This document shows, piece after piece, positions 36,263 through 45,739 of a stretch of 64,000 bases of DNA. The notes under the pieces were generated by a model. It was not told the DNA's origin. It saw nothing but the letters and a program-made list of their open reading frames with translations, and did no database searches. Numbering within the stretch: position 1 is the stretch's first letter; each line of letters starts with the position of its first letter. Source of the DNA: Seonamhaeicola sp. S2-3 (GTDB lineage: Bacteria > Bacteroidota > Bacteroidia > Flavobacteriales > Flavobacteriaceae); assembly GCF_001971785.1 (NCBI RefSeq), contig NZ_CP019389.1, positions 1,933,001 through 1,997,000 on the forward strand, written 5' to 3'. The translations under genes and the position numbers were made by a program.

Positions 36263-37201
36263 ATGAAGCATTACACATCTATACACGATATTGATAACAT
36301 CAATGCTTGGATTGAAGAAGCAAAGGTTTTAAAAGCAAATCCGTTAGAGCATATAGAGTTAGGGAAAAACAAAACCTTAGGGTTGTTATTTTTTAATTCT
36401 AGTTTGCGTACACGTTTAAGTACCCAAAAGGCGGCTTTAAATTTAGGAATGAATCCTATTGTTATGAATGTGTCTGGCGATGCTTGGGGCTTAGAATTTG
36501 ATGATGGTACTATTATGAACGGCAGTACTGCCGAACACATTAAAGAAGCTGCAGCCGTAGTGTCTCAATATTGTGATATTATTGCAGTAAGAGCATTTCC
36601 AACTTTAACAGACAAAGTAAAAGACGAAAGTGAACAGGTTTTAGAAGCTTTTAAAAAATACGCTTCTGTACCAATAGTAAATATGGAAAGTGCTACGGGG
36701 CATCCGTTACAAGCGTTAACAGATGCTATAACCATCTCAGAATATAAAAAAGTTGCAAAACCTAAGGTGGTTTTAACTTGGGCTCCTCATATTAAACCAT
36801 TACCGCATGCCGTAGCCAACAGTTTTACACAAGCAATGCAAAATATGGATGTAGAATTTGTAATTGCAAATCCTGAGGGATACGATTTAAATCCCGAAAT
36901 TACGGGCAATACACCAATTTATCACAACCAAGAAGAAGCTTTTAAAGATGCCGATTTTGTTTATGCTAAAAATTGGAGTTCTTATGAAGATTACGGAAAA
37001 GTAATAAAGTCTGATGCAGAATGGTTGATTACTAAAGATAAAATAGGTGATGCAAAGTTTTTACATTGTTTACCTGTAAGACGAAATGTAGTAGTAGAAG
37101 ATGCTGTTTTAGATAGTGATAGCTCATTGGTAATAGAGGAAGCTAATAATAGAACCTTTGCGGCACAATTAGTATTAAAGAAGCTTTTAGAAAATAAATA
37201 A
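36263..37201 (+). CDS. argF': N-acylornithine carbamoyltransferase (ArgF' type; succinyl- or acetyl-ornithine)
   Basis: 312 residues. Carbamoyl-phosphate motif FFNSSLRTRLSTQ (the S-L-R-T-R of the AOTCase/SOTCase branch), HPLQALTDA and LHCLPVRRN. The specificity loop reads MNGSTAEHIKEA with Ala90. Xanthomonas AOTCase has Glu (residue 92) and Bacteroides SOTCase has Pro (residue 90) at the matching place, and small residues there favour the succinyl substrate in published mutants. It carbamoylates N-acylornithine rather than ornithine. Alignment was by eye. Confidence 0.9.
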   Translation: MKHYTSIHDIDNINAWIEEAKVLKANPLEHIELGKNKTLGLLFFNSSLRTRLSTQKAALNLGMNPIVMNVSGDAWGLEFDDGTIMNGSTAEHIKEAAAVVSQYCDIIAVRAFPTLTDKVKDESEQVLEAFKKYASVPIVNMESATGHPLQALTDAITISEYKKVAKPKVVLTWAPHIKPLPHAVANSFTQAMQNMDVEFVIANPEGYDLNPEITGNTPIYHNQEEAFKDADFVYAKNWSSYEDYGKVIKSDAEWLITKDKIGDAKFLHCLPVRRNVVVEDAVLDSDSSLVIEEANNRTFAAQLVLKKLLENK

Positions 37202-37203
37202 CC

Positions 37204-37276
37204 TGTCATTGCCAATAAAATGAAGCAATCTCAATCTATGAATAGATTACCTCGCCATAAAATTCTTATAATGACA
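37204..37276 (+). repeat. Interspersed palindromic repeat between argF' and argB
   Basis: Ends TGTCATT (37204-37210) and AATGACA (37270-37276) are inverted copies. The inner hairpin AATCTAT-GA-ATAGATT and the words GAAGCAATCTCA and CCTCGCC identify the GTCATTGC-type repeat frequent in Flavobacteriaceae. It fills the 85-nt gap. Confidence 0.65.
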
Positions 37277-37286
37277 AAAGTTTAGG

Positions 37287-38066
37287 ATGAAAGAAAAATT
37301 ATCAGTAGTAAAAATAGGAGGAAATGTTATTGAGGATAGTGAAGTTTTAAAAACATTCCTTGAAAATTTTTCTAATTTAGAAGGAAAGAAAATTTTGGTT
37401 CATGGTGGCGGTAAACGCGCTACTCATATAGCATCAAAATTAGGAATAGAGTCTAAAATGATAAATGGAAGACGTATAACAGATGCCGATACTTTAGAAG
37501 TAATTACTATGGTTTATGGTGGTCTGGTAAATAAAAATATAGTAGCTCAATTACAAGCTTTAAATATTAATGCTTTAGGGCTTACTGGAGCAGATATTAA
37601 TAGTATTACGTCTAAAAAAAGACCTGTTAAAGAAATAGATTTTGGTTTTGTAGGCGATGTAGAATCGGTTTCACATAATGCTATTAATAAATTAATTCAG
37701 GCAGATTTTACACCAGTATTTTGCGCCATTACGCATGATAAAAATGGACAGTTATTTAATACAAATGCCGATACAATAGCATCGGAATTAGCAATTGGCC
37801 TTTCAAAATTATATAATATTGAATTGTACTACTGTTTTGAAAAAAATGGCGTTTTAATGACTGTTGATGACGATAATTCGGTTATAGATTATATGGATTC
37901 TGGAACTTATGAAGTTTTAAAACATAAGGGCGTTTTTCATGATGGTATGTTACCTAAATTAGAAAATTGTTTTCATGCTTTATCAAGTGGTGTATCAAGA
38001 GTTTTTATTGGAAATCCATCAGTAATAAGTGATAAAAAACAAAAGTTTACAACCTTGTATTTATGA
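37287..38066 (+). CDS. argB: N-acylglutamate kinase
   Basis: 259 residues, amino-acid kinase fold: SVVKIGGNVIED, LVHGGGKRATHIASKLG, TNADTIASELA and SGVSRVFIGNP. It phosphorylates N-acetyl- or N-succinyl-glutamate, the usual arginine feedback point. Its stop overlaps the argE start by 4 nt (ATGA), a sign of translational coupling. Confidence 0.94.
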   Translation: MKEKLSVVKIGGNVIEDSEVLKTFLENFSNLEGKKILVHGGGKRATHIASKLGIESKMINGRRITDADTLEVITMVYGGLVNKNIVAQLQALNINALGLTGADINSITSKKRPVKEIDFGFVGDVESVSHNAINKLIQADFTPVFCAITHDKNGQLFNTNADTIASELAIGLSKLYNIELYYCFEKNGVLMTVDDDNSVIDYMDSGTYEVLKHKGVFHDGMLPKLENCFHALSSGVSRVFIGNPSVISDKKQKFTTLYL

Positions 38067-39127
38067 TAAATCAGTTAACACAAGATGCTATATTGCTTTT
38101 AAAAAAGCTGATTGAGACCCAATCGTTTTCTTCAGAAGAAAATCAAACAGCAACACTTTTAGAATCTTGGTTTCAGCAATATAAAATTGATTATAAGCGC
38201 ATTAAAAATAACGTTTGGGCAGTTAATAAGTATTTTGATGATGATAAGCCTACTTTATTGTTAAACTCACACCATGATACGGTTAAACCTAATTCGGCAT
38301 ACACTAAAGACCCATTTAAAGCCATTGTTGAAGATGGGAAATTATTTGGATTAGGAAGTAACGATGCAGGAGGTTGTTTGGTGTCACTTATTGCCACATT
38401 CACTTATTTTTATAATCAAAAAGATTTAAAATATAATTTAGTAATTGTTGCATCTGCAGAAGAAGAAAGCAGTGGTCCCAACGGATTAAATAGTATGTTG
38501 CCTATTATTCCAAAAGTAGATGTTGCTATTGTTGGCGAACCAACCTTAATGAATTTAGCGATAGCAGAAAAAGGTTTAGTAGTCTTTGATGCGGTGCTTA
38601 CAGGAACACCAAGTCATGCAGCACATCCAAACGATGATAACGTGATTTATAAAGCTATAGATACGTTACAATGGTTTAAAGATTTTAAATTTGAAAAGAA
38701 CTCTGAAGCTCTGGGTGATGTAAAGTTAACGGTGAGCCAAATAAGTGCAGGGAAGCAACATAATGCAGTTCCAGCAGATTTAAATTTAGTAATTGATGTT
38801 CGTGTTAACGATGCTTATACTAATGCTGAAATTGCCGAAATTTTACAAAAAGAAGCGCCAGTAACGCGTATTACACCGCGTAGTTTGCGTTTAAATTCAT
38901 CATCCATTCCTGTAGACCACGATTTGGTAAAAGCGGGTATTGCTATGGGAAGAACCACCTATGGGTCGCCAACCTTATCAGACCAAGCAGTGTTATCTTG
39001 CCCTAGTTTAAAACTCGGTCCTGGTGATAGCACACGGTCGCATAGTGCCGATGAATTTATATATTTAAACGAAATAGAAGAAGGAATTAAAATTTATGTT
39101 GAATTGTTGCATCGTGTAATTGTTTAA
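38063..39127 (+). CDS. argE: N-acyl-citrulline/ornithine deacylase (M20 family)
   Basis: 354 residues. M20 metallopeptidase motifs: LLNSHHDTVKP (metal ligand and catalytic Asp), GSNDAGGCLVSL, ASAEEESSGPNG (catalytic Glu), VGEPT and a dimerisation domain from about residue 165. With an ArgF' enzyme the substrate should be N-acylcitrulline. It removes the protecting group before ArgG acts. Confidence 0.92.
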   Translation: MINQLTQDAILLLKKLIETQSFSSEENQTATLLESWFQQYKIDYKRIKNNVWAVNKYFDDDKPTLLLNSHHDTVKPNSAYTKDPFKAIVEDGKLFGLGSNDAGGCLVSLIATFTYFYNQKDLKYNLVIVASAEEESSGPNGLNSMLPIIPKVDVAIVGEPTLMNLAIAEKGLVVFDAVLTGTPSHAAHPNDDNVIYKAIDTLQWFKDFKFEKNSEALGDVKLTVSQISAGKQHNAVPADLNLVIDVRVNDAYTNAEIAEILQKEAPVTRITPRSLRLNSSSIPVDHDLVKAGIAMGRTTYGSPTLSDQAVLSCPSLKLGPGDSTRSHSADEFIYLNEIEEGIKIYVELLHRVIV

Positions 39128-39186
39128 ATACATTAATAAACAAAACAATTTCAGTTCAACAAATCAACAAATAAACATTAGTAAAA

Positions 39187-40464
39187 ATGAAACTCTGGGA
39201 CAAAGGCATATCAATAGATAAAAAAATAGAGCAATTTACAGTAGGTAATGATAGAGAAATAGATATTCACATTGCTAAATATGATGTAATAGCATCAAAA
39301 GCACATGCTAAAATGTTGCAAAGTATAGGTATTCTATCTACTGAAGAATTAGAACAACTCTTAGGAGGGTTAGATGAGTTAGCATCTCAAATAGAAGATG
39401 GTACCTTTGTTATAGAAGCACAGTTTGAAGATGTACACTCTAAAATTGAGTTTGAGTTAACCAAAACTTTGGGTGAAGTTGGAAAAAAAATCCATACCGC
39501 ACGCTCTAGAAACGATCAGGTTTTAGTGGCGTGTCATTTATATTTCAAAGAAAATTTAAAGCTTATTCATACCAAAACAAAAACACTTTTTGATACACTT
39601 TTAAATTTAGCTGAAACTCACAAAGACAAGCTATTACCAGGTTATACGCATTTGCAAGTGGCAATGCCATCATCATTTGGTTTATGGTTTTCGGCGTATG
39701 CTGAATTAATGATTGATGATGTGTATCTACTTAATGCCGCTTTAAAAACGGTAGACCAAAACCCATTAGGTTCTGCAGCGGGTTACGGAAGTTCTTTTCC
39801 TATTGATAGGGAATTAACTACCAAAGAAATGGACTTTTCAACCTTAAAATACAATGTAGTAGCTGCACAAATGGGACGTGGAAAAAATGAACGTACCATT
39901 GCTGCTGCTTTAGGTAGTTTAGCAAATACATTGTCTCGATTTGCTATGGATGTTTGTTTGTATATGAGTCAGAATTTTGGATTTGTTACCTTTCCAGATG
40001 AATTAACCACAGGCAGTAGTATTATGCCTCATAAAAAGAACCCAGATGTATTTGAATTGATACGTGGTAAATGTAATAAGATACAAGCGCTTCAAACAGA
40101 AATGGTGTTAATTACCAATAATTTACCTAGTGGTTATCATAGAGATTTTCAATTATTAAAAGAAAATATGATTGCTGCTTTTGAAGAGCTAAAAGATATT
40201 TTAGATATTTTCAACTATGCTATTCAACAAGTAATTGTTAAAGATGTTGATTTAAACGATGATAAATACAAATATTTATTTACGGTTGATAATATTAATA
40301 CTTTGGTTGTTGAAGGTCAGAGTTTTAGAGAAGCCTATCAAAAAATAGGCGGACAAGTGCAAGATAGTACCTATGTTCCTGATACATCAAAACAACATAC
40401 ACATGTTGGCAGTATTCATAATTTGAGCCTAGATAAAATTAGAGCTAAATTTCCAGTATCTTAA
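39187..40464 (+). CDS. argH: Argininosuccinate lyase
   Basis: 425 residues, fumarase/aspartase superfamily: HTARSRNDQVLVACHLY, the GYTHLQVAMPSSFG segment and the signature TTGSSIMPHKKNPDVFELIRG. It splits argininosuccinate into arginine and fumarate. It is the last gene of the operon; the next gene is convergent and 76 nt away. Confidence 0.95.
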   Translation: MKLWDKGISIDKKIEQFTVGNDREIDIHIAKYDVIASKAHAKMLQSIGILSTEELEQLLGGLDELASQIEDGTFVIEAQFEDVHSKIEFELTKTLGEVGKKIHTARSRNDQVLVACHLYFKENLKLIHTKTKTLFDTLLNLAETHKDKLLPGYTHLQVAMPSSFGLWFSAYAELMIDDVYLLNAALKTVDQNPLGSAAGYGSSFPIDRELTTKEMDFSTLKYNVVAAQMGRGKNERTIAAALGSLANTLSRFAMDVCLYMSQNFGFVTFPDELTTGSSIMPHKKNPDVFELIRGKCNKIQALQTEMVLITNNLPSGYHRDFQLLKENMIAAFEELKDILDIFNYAIQQVIVKDVDLNDDKYKYLFTVDNINTLVVEGQSFREAYQKIGGQVQDSTYVPDTSKQHTHVGSIHNLSLDKIRAKFPVS

Positions 40465-40540
40465 GCATAGCAGAAATTAAAATACTCTTACATGGTTAAA
40501 ATTAAAAAGAAGGATACTTTTTTATCTTGAGCGTTAAAAT

Positions 40541-42028
40541 TTAAACTTTTGAAGCGATAGATTTAAAAAACACATAACCAAAACCGGCACATAACATAGC
40601 GTGGAATGGAAATAGTCCAAAATCACCACCTTGGTCTCCTACAATAAAGGCACTATACATACCAAAGCCAAAGTAAATCATAAGAGCACCTTCAAAAATA
40701 ACATTAGCTGAAAGTTTTTTTCTAATGTATTTATTGTTTTTCCAGGAGTCTTTTAAGTTGCTAATATTAAATTTTGGAGTTCTTACAAAGGCACTTTTTT
40801 TACCTAAATGTCCTTCTAAAACAGCAATAGAGTTATGTAAAGAAAAGCCCATAGCTATTGAAAAAAACATGAAAAACATACCAATGTAGCCCATAAAGTT
40901 TTTTATGCCTTTGCCATAAATGTTTCTGTACATAATCCAGTAACAAATAAAGAAGATAACGGTACTTAAAACAAAGAAGCTCATTACCAAAAAGTACTGT
41001 TTTAAGTGAGCGTATTCATTTTTAATATAAAGCATAGGAATGCTAAGAATAGCAACAATTAATATGTTTAAAAACATGGTACTATTAAGTAAATGTAAGA
41101 GACCATGAATTTTAGTTTTAGCAGAAATATTCTTGCTTTTTAAAACACGCCAAAGCATTTTTCTGAAATTTTCGGCACCACCTTTATTCCATCTAAACTG
41201 TTGAGAGCGAGCAGCACTAATAACAACTGGTAACTCTGCAGGAGTTTCAACATCTTCTAAATATTTGAATTTCCAGTTTTTAAGTTGCGCACGGTAGCTT
41301 AAATCTAAATCTTCAGTTAGGGTGTCTCCTTCCCAGTTGCCAGCATCAATAATGCATGCTTTTCGCCAAATACCTGCTGTACCATTAAAATTAATAAAAT
41401 GCCCTTTGCTATTTCTTCCTACTTGTTCTAAAGTAAAATGAGCATCTAAAGCAAAAGCTTGTATTCTTGTTAATAAAGAATAATTTCTGTTTATATGCCC
41501 CCAACGGGTTTGTACAACTCCAACTTTTTCATCTTTAAAATAAGTTACAGTACGTTTTAACCAATCTGATTTTGGTAAAAAATCGGAATCAAAAATAGCT
41601 ATAAATTCACCTTTAGCTGTTTTTAAGCCTTCTTTTAAAGCCCCCGCCTTAAATCCTACACGATTAGTTCTAGTAATATGTTGAATATCTAAACCAGTTT
41701 GTTGTAGTTTTTTAATATGTGCAGCTGTAGATTGTACAGTTTCATCGGTAGAGTCGTCTAAAACTTGAATTTCAAGCTTGTCTTTTGGATAATCTATTTT
41801 TGCAATATTATTTAATAAACGTTCCATAACGTACATTTCGTTATACACAGGAAGCTGAATTGTTACGTATGGAATTTGATTAGGGTCTGATAAATTCAGT
41901 TTTGGCTCATTGTCTTTTCGCTTTGCGGAAACATAATTAAATAGCAGGTTTAATTGCGCCAAAGCATACATAAAGATTAGTAAGATGGCAATGGTGTAAA
42001 TAACAATGATGATGGTTTCTAAAATCAT
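40541..42028 (-). CDS. Processive-type membrane glycosyltransferase (GT2, cellulose-synthase-like)
   Basis: 495 residues. One N-terminal helix, a GT2 domain with QLPVYNEMYVMERLL, QVLDDSTDET, DSDFLPKSDWLKRT, TEDLDLSYRA and QQFRWNKG (the QxxRW motif), then about four C-terminal helices. The D, DxD, D, QxxRW set marks processive or CESA-like synthases. Its start shares one nucleotide with the stop of the upstream GT2 gene (TAATG). Product unknown; a glycolipid or exopolysaccharide is likely. Confidence 0.85.
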   Translation of the reverse strand: MILETIIIVIYTIAILLIFMYALAQLNLLFNYVSAKRKDNEPKLNLSDPNQIPYVTIQLPVYNEMYVMERLLNNIAKIDYPKDKLEIQVLDDSTDETVQSTAAHIKKLQQTGLDIQHITRTNRVGFKAGALKEGLKTAKGEFIAIFDSDFLPKSDWLKRTVTYFKDEKVGVVQTRWGHINRNYSLLTRIQAFALDAHFTLEQVGRNSKGHFINFNGTAGIWRKACIIDAGNWEGDTLTEDLDLSYRAQLKNWKFKYLEDVETPAELPVVISAARSQQFRWNKGGAENFRKMLWRVLKSKNISAKTKIHGLLHLLNSTMFLNILIVAILSIPMLYIKNEYAHLKQYFLVMSFFVLSTVIFFICYWIMYRNIYGKGIKNFMGYIGMFFMFFSIAMGFSLHNSIAVLEGHLGKKSAFVRTPKFNISNLKDSWKNNKYIRKKLSANVIFEGALMIYFGFGMYSAFIVGDQGGDFGLFPFHAMLCAGFGYVFFKSIASKV

Positions 42029-42717
42029 TATTTAAAACTGTATTTAAATATCCAACCCAATATTTTTATGCCTGCAAATATAGCACCTTTTATTGTGCCA
42101 GAAACTTTAGATACTCCAATTCTATTTCTGTAATTTACAGGAATTTCAATATATGTTAGTTTTTGTTTTAAAGCTTTAAGTTGCATTTCTACCGTCCAAC
42201 CGTAGGTTTTGTCTTCCATTTTCAGAGCTAAAAGTTTATCGTATTTTATAGCTCTAAAGGGACCTAAGTCTGTAAATTTTGAACCAAACATAAGTTTCAT
42301 AAGCATGGTGGCTAGCCAATTACCAAAAATTTGAGGTTTGGTCATAGAACCAGATTCTCTTAAATGTTTTGTACGTGCACCAATTACAAAATCAATATTA
42401 TCGTTTATAATGGGAGCAACAATTTTGGTGAGTTCTTCAGGGTAATCAGAATAATCACCGTCTAAAAAAACAATAACATCAGGTTTAGGAGTGTTTTTAG
42501 CAATATAATTCATGCCCTTTAAACATGCGTATCCGTATCCCTTTCTGTTTTCGGTTAAAACAGTAGCACCTGCTTTTTTAGCATTAATTTCTGTGAGGTC
42601 TGATGAATTATTACTAACAACAATAATTTCGTCAACAATTTCAGGAATATCTTTAATAACTTTTCCAATGGAATCTCCTTCGTTATAAGCAGGAATGATG
42701 ACTTTTATTATGGGCAT
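42028..42717 (-). CDS. Glycosyltransferase family 2, polyprenyl-phosphate type
   Basis: 229 residues. The N-terminal IKVIIPAYNEGDSIGKVI, VVSNNSSDLT and VIFLDGDYSDYPEEL (DxD) are those of dolichyl/polyprenyl-phosphate sugar transferases. The C-terminal YRNRIGVSKVSGTIKGA loop is also family-typical. It is coupled to the membrane GT2 gene downstream by a 1-nt overlap. Confidence 0.85.
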   Translation of the reverse strand: MPIIKVIIPAYNEGDSIGKVIKDIPEIVDEIIVVSNNSSDLTEINAKKAGATVLTENRKGYGYACLKGMNYIAKNTPKPDVIVFLDGDYSDYPEELTKIVAPIINDNIDFVIGARTKHLRESGSMTKPQIFGNWLATMLMKLMFGSKFTDLGPFRAIKYDKLLALKMEDKTYGWTVEMQLKALKQKLTYIEIPVNYRNRIGVSKVSGTIKGAIFAGIKILGWIFKYSFK

Positions 42718-42759
42718 AAAAAGTTGTTAAGTCACAAAAATACAATAACCTATGATTAA

Positions 42760-44181
42760 TTAAAATTTAGAAGTTTTATTATTTACCAAATTCATTAAAT
42801 CTACATCATTACCTAATAAAACATCAGTTGGGTTGATACGACCTTTTTCTGGTCCGTTTTCTAATTTTAATACACCTCTAGGGCAAACAGCAGAACAAAT
42901 GCCACATCCTACACAACTGGCGCGTACTATATTTTCACCTTTTTGAGCATAAGCGCGCACATCAATTCCTTGCTCGCAATAGGTTGAACAGTTTCCGCAA
43001 GAAATACACTGTCCTCCGTTGGTGGTAATTCTAAATCTAGATTTAAAGCGTTGGATGATACCCATGTAACCAGCTAATGGGCAACCAAAACGACACCAAA
43101 CTCTATTACCCAGCATAGGATAAAAGCCAACCCCAATAACTCCAGAAAACATGGCGCCAATTAAAAATCCGTAAGGTTTGCTAAAGTAGTTGTAAATGCT
43201 TAATCCTAAGAATTCTCCGCTTCCTGTAAAGTAACCATAAAGAACTACTACGGTTACAATAAAAATAAAAACCATGACACTGTGAATTAACCAGCGTTCT
43301 AGTTTCCAAGCTGATAATTTTTTTGATGATAAATGCCTAAAAGGATCTCCGGCAGTTTCTGCTAAACCACCACAACCACATATCCATGAGCAGTACCAGC
43401 GTTTTCCAACAAAATAGGTGATAATTGGTGTAAAAACCAAAAACATAAAAATACCTACAACCAAATAGAACATGCCTAAAGTGCCTCCGTTTAGCATATT
43501 ATCTAGGTGCCAAGATTCAAAAAAATAGTAGTTTAAAGGCCACATGTTTTTAATGTCTTTGGCAAAATATGGGGTTTCAGAATTTAAGCCTTCTAAAATT
43601 TCAGGAATTAAATAAGCCAAGAATAATTGCGAGATAATTACAACTGTTGTGCGTATTAGTTGGTATTGGTTATGACGGTATTTATACATGAATTTGATGC
43701 CTAAAGCCAAAATGGCTAAGGTGTATAAAGTACCGTATACAAACCATTGGCTTGCTGGTTGCTCTTTAAAAAACATGCTTATACTATCAAACATAACAAT
43801 GAGTCCTGAATTAGGTTCGCCATTTATTCCTAATCCTAAAAATTTTGGAAACCAGTATAATAGCACATAGAATAATGTTAGGATAATTCCAACGGACCAT
43901 CCTAATACACTACGATTGGTTAGCGATTTAAACCAAACATGGTTGTTTTTTATTCCTGAAGGTTGTTTTAAATAGGTTCTTCTGGCATAAACTGTTGTGC
44001 CTATTAAAATAAATCCTATAGACACTAAAACAAAAATATTTTTGGGTTCTAAATGAACATTAAGAGTGGCTAATACAAGTATTAATAAACCACTTATTCC
44101 TAACCATAAACCTAATTTTTGAATATTATCTAAGGTTACTTTATGAGGGTTTGATATTGCAAAACTTGAATGCTTATCCAT
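42760..44181 (-). CDS. Membrane polyferredoxin (NapH/NosR-like 4Fe-4S protein)
   Basis: 473 residues, about seven helices. Cysteine motifs in order: WYCSWICGCGG and VWCRFGCPL (NosR/NapH-style CxxxCxx segments near membrane faces), then two 4Fe-4S clusters CISCGNCSTYC and CVGCGICSAVC with trailing Pro. It should pass electrons between a membrane or cytoplasmic donor and an unknown acceptor. It lies 7 nt after the FAD oxidoreductase gene, the obvious redox partner. Confidence 0.8.
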   Translation of the reverse strand: MDKHSSFAISNPHKVTLDNIQKLGLWLGISGLLILVLATLNVHLEPKNIFVLVSIGFILIGTTVYARRTYLKQPSGIKNNHVWFKSLTNRSVLGWSVGIILTLFYVLLYWFPKFLGLGINGEPNSGLIVMFDSISMFFKEQPASQWFVYGTLYTLAILALGIKFMYKYRHNQYQLIRTTVVIISQLFLAYLIPEILEGLNSETPYFAKDIKNMWPLNYYFFESWHLDNMLNGGTLGMFYLVVGIFMFLVFTPIITYFVGKRWYCSWICGCGGLAETAGDPFRHLSSKKLSAWKLERWLIHSVMVFIFIVTVVVLYGYFTGSGEFLGLSIYNYFSKPYGFLIGAMFSGVIGVGFYPMLGNRVWCRFGCPLAGYMGIIQRFKSRFRITTNGGQCISCGNCSTYCEQGIDVRAYAQKGENIVRASCVGCGICSAVCPRGVLKLENGPEKGRINPTDVLLGNDVDLMNLVNNKTSKF

Positions 44182-44188
44182 ATTTACT

Positions 44189-45535
44189 TCAGTTTGTTAG
44201 GTTAAAAATACGTTTCCAACTTTTCTTTTTTAAATGTATGTTAGTACCATGTTCGTTATTGAATTTAGCTACTATTTCGGGTTCATGAAGTTTATAGAAT
44301 TCTGGGTCAAAATTGGCATCAGCTAAATGTTCTAAAACATAATTTACAGTTCTTTTTTCTGTTAATGCTTTATCAAAATACTCATGCCGCATTCTAATTC
44401 CTAAACAATTTATACCAATAAATTCTTTAGTGTTTTTATCAAAGCTTATATGAATGCATTTTTTTTCACTTTCATGCTGCCAATAAAATCGAGCTTCATT
44501 TTCTTTAGGTTCTGCCCAAATCCAACCGTAAGTTTGATACTCAATATCAAAAAATTTGGCAGAGTTAAACCAGTGCCCTGGTTTGTATGGTATTCTATTT
44601 TTGCAAATGGTTTGTGCCACAGTTTCTCCCATCATTCTTCCTGTGTACCAAACGGCTTCTATGGGTCTTCTGTTTCCTATTGCTTCATGTTGTTCTGCAC
44701 AATCACCAATAGCATATACATCTGGGATGTTAGTTTCTAAGTATCTATTAACTTTTACACCGTGATTGGTTTCAATTTCAGAATCTTTAATGAAATCAAT
44801 ATTAGGAGAAACACCAGCAGTTAATCCAACCACATTGCATGGAATTTCTTCTCCGGTTTCAGCAATGACAATAGATTTAACCTTTCCGTTTTCATCGGGT
44901 TTTATTTCTTTTAGATTAACCCCTAAACGCAAATCAATCCCATTGCTAATAATTTCTTTGTTTATCATTTCAGATTCCTGTTTGGGCAAAACTTTGTTCC
45001 AAAAGCTGCTTTCTCTTACTAAAAAAGTAACAGGAATATGTCTGGAATGAAGCATTTCAGCTAATTCAATTCCAATTAAACCACCACCAACAATTACGGC
45101 TCTCTTGCAAACGTTGTTATTAGGGGCAAATTTTTCAAGACTTTCTAAATCTTGTTTGTGGTACATGCCCATAACACCATCTAAATCTTGCCCAGGCCAC
45201 CCAAATTTATTGGGTTTGCTACCTGTAGCTATTATTAGTTTATCATACTGTAAGGTGTCATTATTTATAAAGTGAAGCGTTTTTTGTTTAGTGTCTACCC
45301 TTGTAACGTACCCTTTTTTTAATTCAATTCTGTTTTTTTTCCAAAACCAATTTTCATAGGGTTGGGTATGTTCAAATTTCATATGCCCCATATATACATA
45401 CATAAGGGCAGTACGAGAAAAGAAATAATCTGTTTCGGCAGAAATAATAGTGATTTTTTTATCAGATAATTTACGTATGTGTCTAGCTGCTGTTACACCA
45501 GAAATTCCGTTTCCAATAATGACAATATGCTCCAT
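44189..45535 (-). CDS. FAD-dependent pyridine-nucleotide-type oxidoreductase
   Basis: 448 residues. FAD-binding GNGISGVTAARHIRK at the N-terminus, a second Rossmann motif VIVGGGLIGIELAEML at about residues 150-165, and the FAD motif DVYAIGDCAE near residue 265. It lacks the CxxxxC redox disulfide of glutathione reductases, so it resembles rubredoxin/ferredoxin reductases. It is the first gene of a minus-strand operon with the polyferredoxin and two glycosyltransferases, divergent from a DUF547 gene. Confidence 0.85.
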   Translation of the reverse strand: MEHIVIIGNGISGVTAARHIRKLSDKKITIISAETDYFFSRTALMYVYMGHMKFEHTQPYENWFWKKNRIELKKGYVTRVDTKQKTLHFINNDTLQYDKLIIATGSKPNKFGWPGQDLDGVMGMYHKQDLESLEKFAPNNNVCKRAVIVGGGLIGIELAEMLHSRHIPVTFLVRESSFWNKVLPKQESEMINKEIISNGIDLRLGVNLKEIKPDENGKVKSIVIAETGEEIPCNVVGLTAGVSPNIDFIKDSEIETNHGVKVNRYLETNIPDVYAIGDCAEQHEAIGNRRPIEAVWYTGRMMGETVAQTICKNRIPYKPGHWFNSAKFFDIEYQTYGWIWAEPKENEARFYWQHESEKKCIHISFDKNTKEFIGINCLGIRMRHEYFDKALTEKRTVNYVLEHLADANFDPEFYKLHEPEIVAKFNNEHGTNIHLKKKSWKRIFNLTN

Positions 45536-45739
45536 TTTTGTTGAATTATGAGAATTGAGTCGGAACTAAAGATAAGAACTTAATGCAGCGTTTTAATTTA
45601 GAATGGCTTCAAATTACTCTTTATTTGTAAGGTGTTTACGTTTATTAAGACGCTAATTTTTTTTTCGGGTTTTGTAAGTTAGCTAACATTTTGTTCGACT
45701 TACCAGTTGTTACTTTGTCAAAAAAATAAATTTCAAAAC

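Noticed and set aside
40465-40540. Terminator between argH and the GT2 gene
   Set aside because: Only a weak AAGA/TCTT pairing; not strong enough to call.
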